From the NCBI RefSeq assembly GCF_014648655.1, contig NZ_BMRN01000001.1:310001-374000 (forward strand): a stretch of DNA of 64,000 nt, given 5' to 3'. The notes beneath the pieces are model-generated. The model ran no database searches and had not been told where the DNA came from. It worked only from the letters and a program-made list of their open reading frames with translations. The stretch is from Streptomyces atratus. Its GTDB lineage: Bacteria > Actinomycetota > Actinomycetes > Streptomycetales > Streptomycetaceae. Position numbers and translations under genes: made by a program. Each line of letters starts with the position of its first letter. The stretch's first letter is position 1. This document shows positions 61,226 through 64,000 of the stretch, one piece after another.

Positions 61226-62803
61226 GTGGTCGGACACGCACGCGCCGGGGCTCTGGCGGGCGCCGCACTTCTGCTGACGGGGCTGCTCGCGGGCTGTGGC
61301 GGGGGTACGGACGACAAGCCGGCCGAGAGGACGGAACACGGTGCGGCGTCCTCGCCCGGCCGGTCGTCCACGCCGAGCGGGCAGCCCGGCAGGCCCGAGC
61401 TGCCCGCCGCCCTCACCTCCCAGCGGCCGGACTGGAACAGCTGCAAGGCCCCCGCGGGCGGCAGCGCACCCGGTGGGGACTGGCTGTGCGCGACGGTCAA
61501 GGTGCCGCTGGACTACGCGAAGCCGGACGGCGACACCATCGGGATCGCCTTGATCCGCAAGAAGGCCCGGGACGAAAGCCGGCGCCTCGGCGCGATGCTG
61601 TTCAACTTCGGCGGCCCGGGCGGCTCGGGCGTGGCGATACTGCCGCGCGCCGCCGGCTCGTACAAGAAGCTCAACGCCCGCTACGACCTGGTGAGCTTCG
61701 ACCCGCGCGGGGTCGCGGACAGCGCAGGGGTGAACTGCCGTACCGACAAGGAGACGGAGGACGCCAACCGGAAGGTCGACATGACTCCGGACACGGCGGC
61801 GGAGGAGGCGGCGTTCATGAAGGACGGCGCGGACTTCGGCGCCGGCTGCGAACGCCGCTCCGGCAAGGTCCTGCCGTACGTCGGCACGACGAACGCCGCC
61901 CGGGACATGGATCTGATCCGTGAGGTGCTCGGCGACAAGAAGCTCACCTACTTCGGCATGTCGTACGGCACGGAGCTCGGCGGCACCTACGCACACCTCT
62001 TCCCCAAGAACGTCGGCCGGACCGTCCTGGACGCCGTCGTCGACCCGACCGCGGACACGATCGGGCACGCCCGCAACCAGGCGACCGGCTTCCAGCGGGC
62101 GCTGGAGAACTACCTCAAGGACCGCGGCCAGGACCCGAAGGCCGGGACGCAGCGCATCGCCCGGCTGCTGAAGCGGATCGACAACAAGCCGCTGCCGACC
62201 ACCTCGGGCCGCGAGCTCAACGAGTCGCTGGCCATCACCGGCATCGTCATGCCGCTCTACTCCAAGAGCAACTGGCCGTATCTGACCCAGGCGCTGGACG
62301 AGGCCGAGAAGGGCGGCACCGGCAACATGCTGCTCCAGCTGGCCGACGCGTACAACGGCCGTGACGAGAAGGGGCACTACGACACCCAGAACCACTCGCA
62401 GCGCGCCATCTCCTGCGCGGACAGCAAGCTCCGGCCGACGGCGGCCGAGGCCAGGACCATGCTCCCCGAGTTCCGGAAGCTGTCCCCGGTGTTCGGCCCG
62501 TTCCTGGCGTGGGACACGGCCGGCTGGTGTGCCGAGTGGCCGGTGAAGGGTGAGCACGACAACCCGGAGGCAAGCGCTCCGGGCGCCGCTCCGATCCTGG
62601 TGGTCGGTACGACCGGTGACCCGGCGACGCCCTACGAGGGTGCGCAGAAGATGGCGGACGAGCTGGGCAAGGGCGTCGGCATCATGCTCACCAACAAGGG
62701 TGAGGGGCACGGCGCGTACGGCGAGAGCACGTGTGTGACGTCGACCGTGAACGCGTACTTCCTCGACGGGAAGGTCCCCGCGGACGGCAGGACCTGCTCG
62801 TGA
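61226..62803 (+). CDS. Secreted lipoprotein alpha/beta-hydrolase, tripeptidyl aminopeptidase (SlpD/E-like), copy 2
   Basis: 525 residues from a GTG. Lipobox LLAGC, Ser/Pro-rich linker, then the same fold as the preceding gene: FNFGGPGGSGVAILP, YDLVSFDPRGVADS, nucleophile YFGMSYGTELGG, acid VVGTTGDPATP, histidine GEGHGAYGEST. Two long shared segments (TNAARDMDLI, SLAITGI) confirm a tandem duplication, though each has its own leader. Ends with a bidirectional terminator. Confidence 0.9.
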   Translation: MVGHARAGALAGAALLLTGLLAGCGGGTDDKPAERTEHGAASSPGRSSTPSGQPGRPELPAALTSQRPDWNSCKAPAGGSAPGGDWLCATVKVPLDYAKPDGDTIGIALIRKKARDESRRLGAMLFNFGGPGGSGVAILPRAAGSYKKLNARYDLVSFDPRGVADSAGVNCRTDKETEDANRKVDMTPDTAAEEAAFMKDGADFGAGCERRSGKVLPYVGTTNAARDMDLIREVLGDKKLTYFGMSYGTELGGTYAHLFPKNVGRTVLDAVVDPTADTIGHARNQATGFQRALENYLKDRGQDPKAGTQRIARLLKRIDNKPLPTTSGRELNESLAITGIVMPLYSKSNWPYLTQALDEAEKGGTGNMLLQLADAYNGRDEKGHYDTQNHSQRAISCADSKLRPTAAEARTMLPEFRKLSPVFGPFLAWDTAGWCAEWPVKGEHDNPEASAPGAAPILVVGTTGDPATPYEGAQKMADELGKGVGIMLTNKGEGHGAYGESTCVTSTVNAYFLDGKVPADGRTCS

Positions 62804-62816
62804 CGCGGGACGTGTG

Positions 62817-62865
62817 CATGCCGAAGGGGCCGGTCCGCAGCGCGCGGACCGGCCCCTTCGGCATG
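62817..62865. terminator. 22-bp perfect hairpin, bidirectional terminator
   Basis: The 22-base arm 62817-62838 (CATGCCGAAGGGGCC...) is fully complementary to 62844-62865 with loop AGCGC. Between the convergent peptidase and moeZ genes. Confidence 0.88.
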
Positions 62866-62871
62866 TCGGTC

Positions 62872-64000
62872 TCAGTACACCGGCTTCTCGGGCTCGATCT
62901 GGTTGACCCAGCCGATCACGCCGCCGCCCACGTGCACCGCGTCGGCGAAGCCCGCCGACTTGAGGACCGCGAGAACCTCGGCGCTGCGGACACCGGTCTT
63001 GCAGTGCAGGACGATGCGCTTGTCCTGCGGGAGGTCCTGGAGGGCGTTGCCCATCAGGAACTCGTTCTTCGGGATCAGCCTGGCGCCGGGGATCGAGACG
63101 ATCTCGAACTCGTTCGGCTCACGGACGTCGATGATCTCGATCTTCTCGTCCGCGTCGATCCACTCCTTGAGCTGCTTGGGAGTGATCGTGGAGCCGAGCG
63201 CCGCCTCCTGGGCCTCCTCGGACACGACGCCGCAGAAGGCCTCGTAGTCGATGAGCTCGGTGACGGTCGGGTTCTCGCCGCAGACCGCGCAGTCGGGGTC
63301 CTTGCGGACCTTGACCTGGCGGTACTGCATCTCCAGGGCGTCGTAGATCATCAGCCGGCCGACCAGCGGGTCGCCGATACCGGCGAGCAGCTTGATGGCC
63401 TCCGTGACCTGGATGGAGCCGACCGAGGCGCAGAGCACCCCGAGCACGCCGCCCTCGGCGCAGGAGGGGACCATGCCCGGCGGGGGCGGCTCCGGGTAGA
63501 GGCAGCGGTAGCAGGGGCCGTGCTCGGACCAGAAGACGGACGCCTGGCCGTCGAACCGGTAGATCGAGCCCCAGATGTACGGCTTGTTCAGCAGTACGGC
63601 TGCGTCGTTGACCAGATAGCGGGTGGCGAAGTTGTCCGTGCCGTCCACGATCAGGTCGTACTGGGCGAAGATGTCCATCACGTTGTCGGCTTCGAGCCGC
63701 TCCTCGTGAAGGACCACATTCACGTACGGGTTGATGCCCAGCACCGAGTCCTTGGCGGATTCGGCCTTGGAGCGGCCGATGTCGGCCTGGCTGTGGATGA
63801 TCTGGCGCTGCAGGTTCGACTCGTCGACCTCGTCGAACTCCACGATGCCGAGCGTGCCGACACCGGCGGCGGCCAGGTACATCAGGGCCGGCGAACCGAG
63901 ACCGCCGGCGCCGACACAGAGCACCTTCGCGTTCTTCAGCCGCTTCTGTCCGTCCATCCCGACATCCGGGATGATCAGGTGGCGGGAGTACCTGCGGACC
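62872..64000 (-). CDS. moeZ: Adenylyltransferase/sulfurtransferase MoeZ (N-terminus outside window)
   Basis: Activates the C-terminus of ubiquitin-like sulfur carriers (MoaD, ThiS, CysO types) and sulfurates them. About 376 residues are visible and the frame runs off the right edge (RRYSRHLIIPDVGMDGQ before KRLKN). E1 part: VLCVGAGGLGSPAL, DEVDESNLQRQIIHS, DGTDNFATRYLVND; zinc cysteines in CYRCLYPE and CAVCGE. C-terminal rhodanese domain with DVREPNEFEI and active cysteine in LHCKTGVRSAEV. Partner of MoaE and MoaD in molybdopterin synthesis. Confidence 0.96.
   Translation of the reverse strand, partial: VRRYSRHLIIPDVGMDGQKRLKNAKVLCVGAGGLGSPALMYLAAAGVGTLGIVEFDEVDESNLQRQIIHSQADIGRSKAESAKDSVLGINPYVNVVLHEERLEADNVMDIFAQYDLIVDGTDNFATRYLVNDAAVLLNKPYIWGSIYRFDGQASVFWSEHGPCYRCLYPEPPPPGMVPSCAEGGVLGVLCASVGSIQVTEAIKLLAGIGDPLVGRLMIYDALEMQYRQVKVRKDPDCAVCGENPTVTELIDYEAFCGVVSEEAQEAALGSTITPKQLKEWIDADEKIEIIDVREPNEFEIVSIPGARLIPKNEFLMGNALQDLPQDKRIVLHCKTGVRSAEVLAVLKSAGFADAVHVGGGVIGWVNQIEPEKPVY

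Noticed and set aside
1..64000. CRISPR arrays, phage genes, transposases
   Set aside because: No regularly spaced repeats, no integrase, capsid or transposase motifs in any frame that I could see.

Overview
This is a high-GC actinobacterial chromosome segment, almost certainly from a Streptomyces. Codons end mostly in G or C, GTG starts are common, and the gene order matches what I recall of the conserved core of Streptomyces chromosomes (roughly the S. coelicolor SCO5178-SCO5226 interval, read right to left). It is nearly all housekeeping DNA: there is no prophage, CRISPR array, insertion sequence or secondary-metabolite cluster. Both edges cut a gene (nrdA on the left, moeZ on the right).

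Layout. 1-2.9 kb: class Ia ribonucleotide reductase (nrdA end, nrdB) and an AraC-type regulator (nrdS-like), with a small membrane gene on the opposite strand between them. 3.1-8.6 kb, minus strand: secreted zinc D-Ala-D-Ala peptidase, peptide deformylase, a TPR-like protein, and a translationally coupled pair of membrane HD proteins, one a complete HD-GYP and one degenerate. 8.7-11.5 kb: the thiol-stress pair rsrA/sigR with its own SigR-type promoter, then a small alpha/beta hydrolase and a SRAP DNA-protein-crosslink protein. 11.6-17.4 kb: M50-like membrane protein, aroA, rsgA, a Gdx/SugE transporter, a TetR regulator, hisN and a CBS protein. 17.5-19.5 kb: catalase and its divergent Fur-family regulator, sharing a promoter/operator. 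19.7-22.5 kb: an SsuABC/TauABC-type importer. 22.6-25.2 kb: two identical initiator tRNA genes flanking a large Sel1-repeat gene.

25.2-41 kb: UPF0182 membrane protein, PPA1309-family protein, YlbL-like PDZ/Lon protease, a 56-residue membrane peptide, moaE, an epimerase, a DUF2342 metalloprotease, a Nudix hydrolase, three AIM24-domain genes (one fused to TerD), a YgjP-type metallopeptidase, an orphan ThiF/TOMM-E1-like protein and a UbiB/ABC1 kinase. 41-46.6 kb: a small CxxC protein, a small basic protein, wblC (whiB7) with a long attenuated leader, uvrD2, mycoredoxin under a SigR-type promoter, and nudC. 46.7-56.3 kb: M20 dipeptidase, a MITE-like inverted repeat, the helicase-nuclease pair adnB/adnA, and an alkyltransferase-like protein. 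56.5-64 kb: a kinase-like/flippase-like fusion, two related lipoprotein peptidases and moeZ.

How it works together. Redox and stress control recurs: SigR-RsrA, mycoredoxin, catalase with its Fur regulator, and WblC for ribosome-targeting antibiotics. DNA metabolism is the second theme: NrdAB, AdnAB, UvrD2, the SRAP protein and the alkyltransferase-like protein. The most interesting regulatory stretch is the wblC leader (42.34-42.89 kb): an AT-tract promoter, a 109-codon leader ORF with a strong ribosome site, and an intrinsic terminator with a U-tract just after that ORF. The least understood protein-coding stretches are the AIM24/TerD cluster and the orphan E1-like gene.
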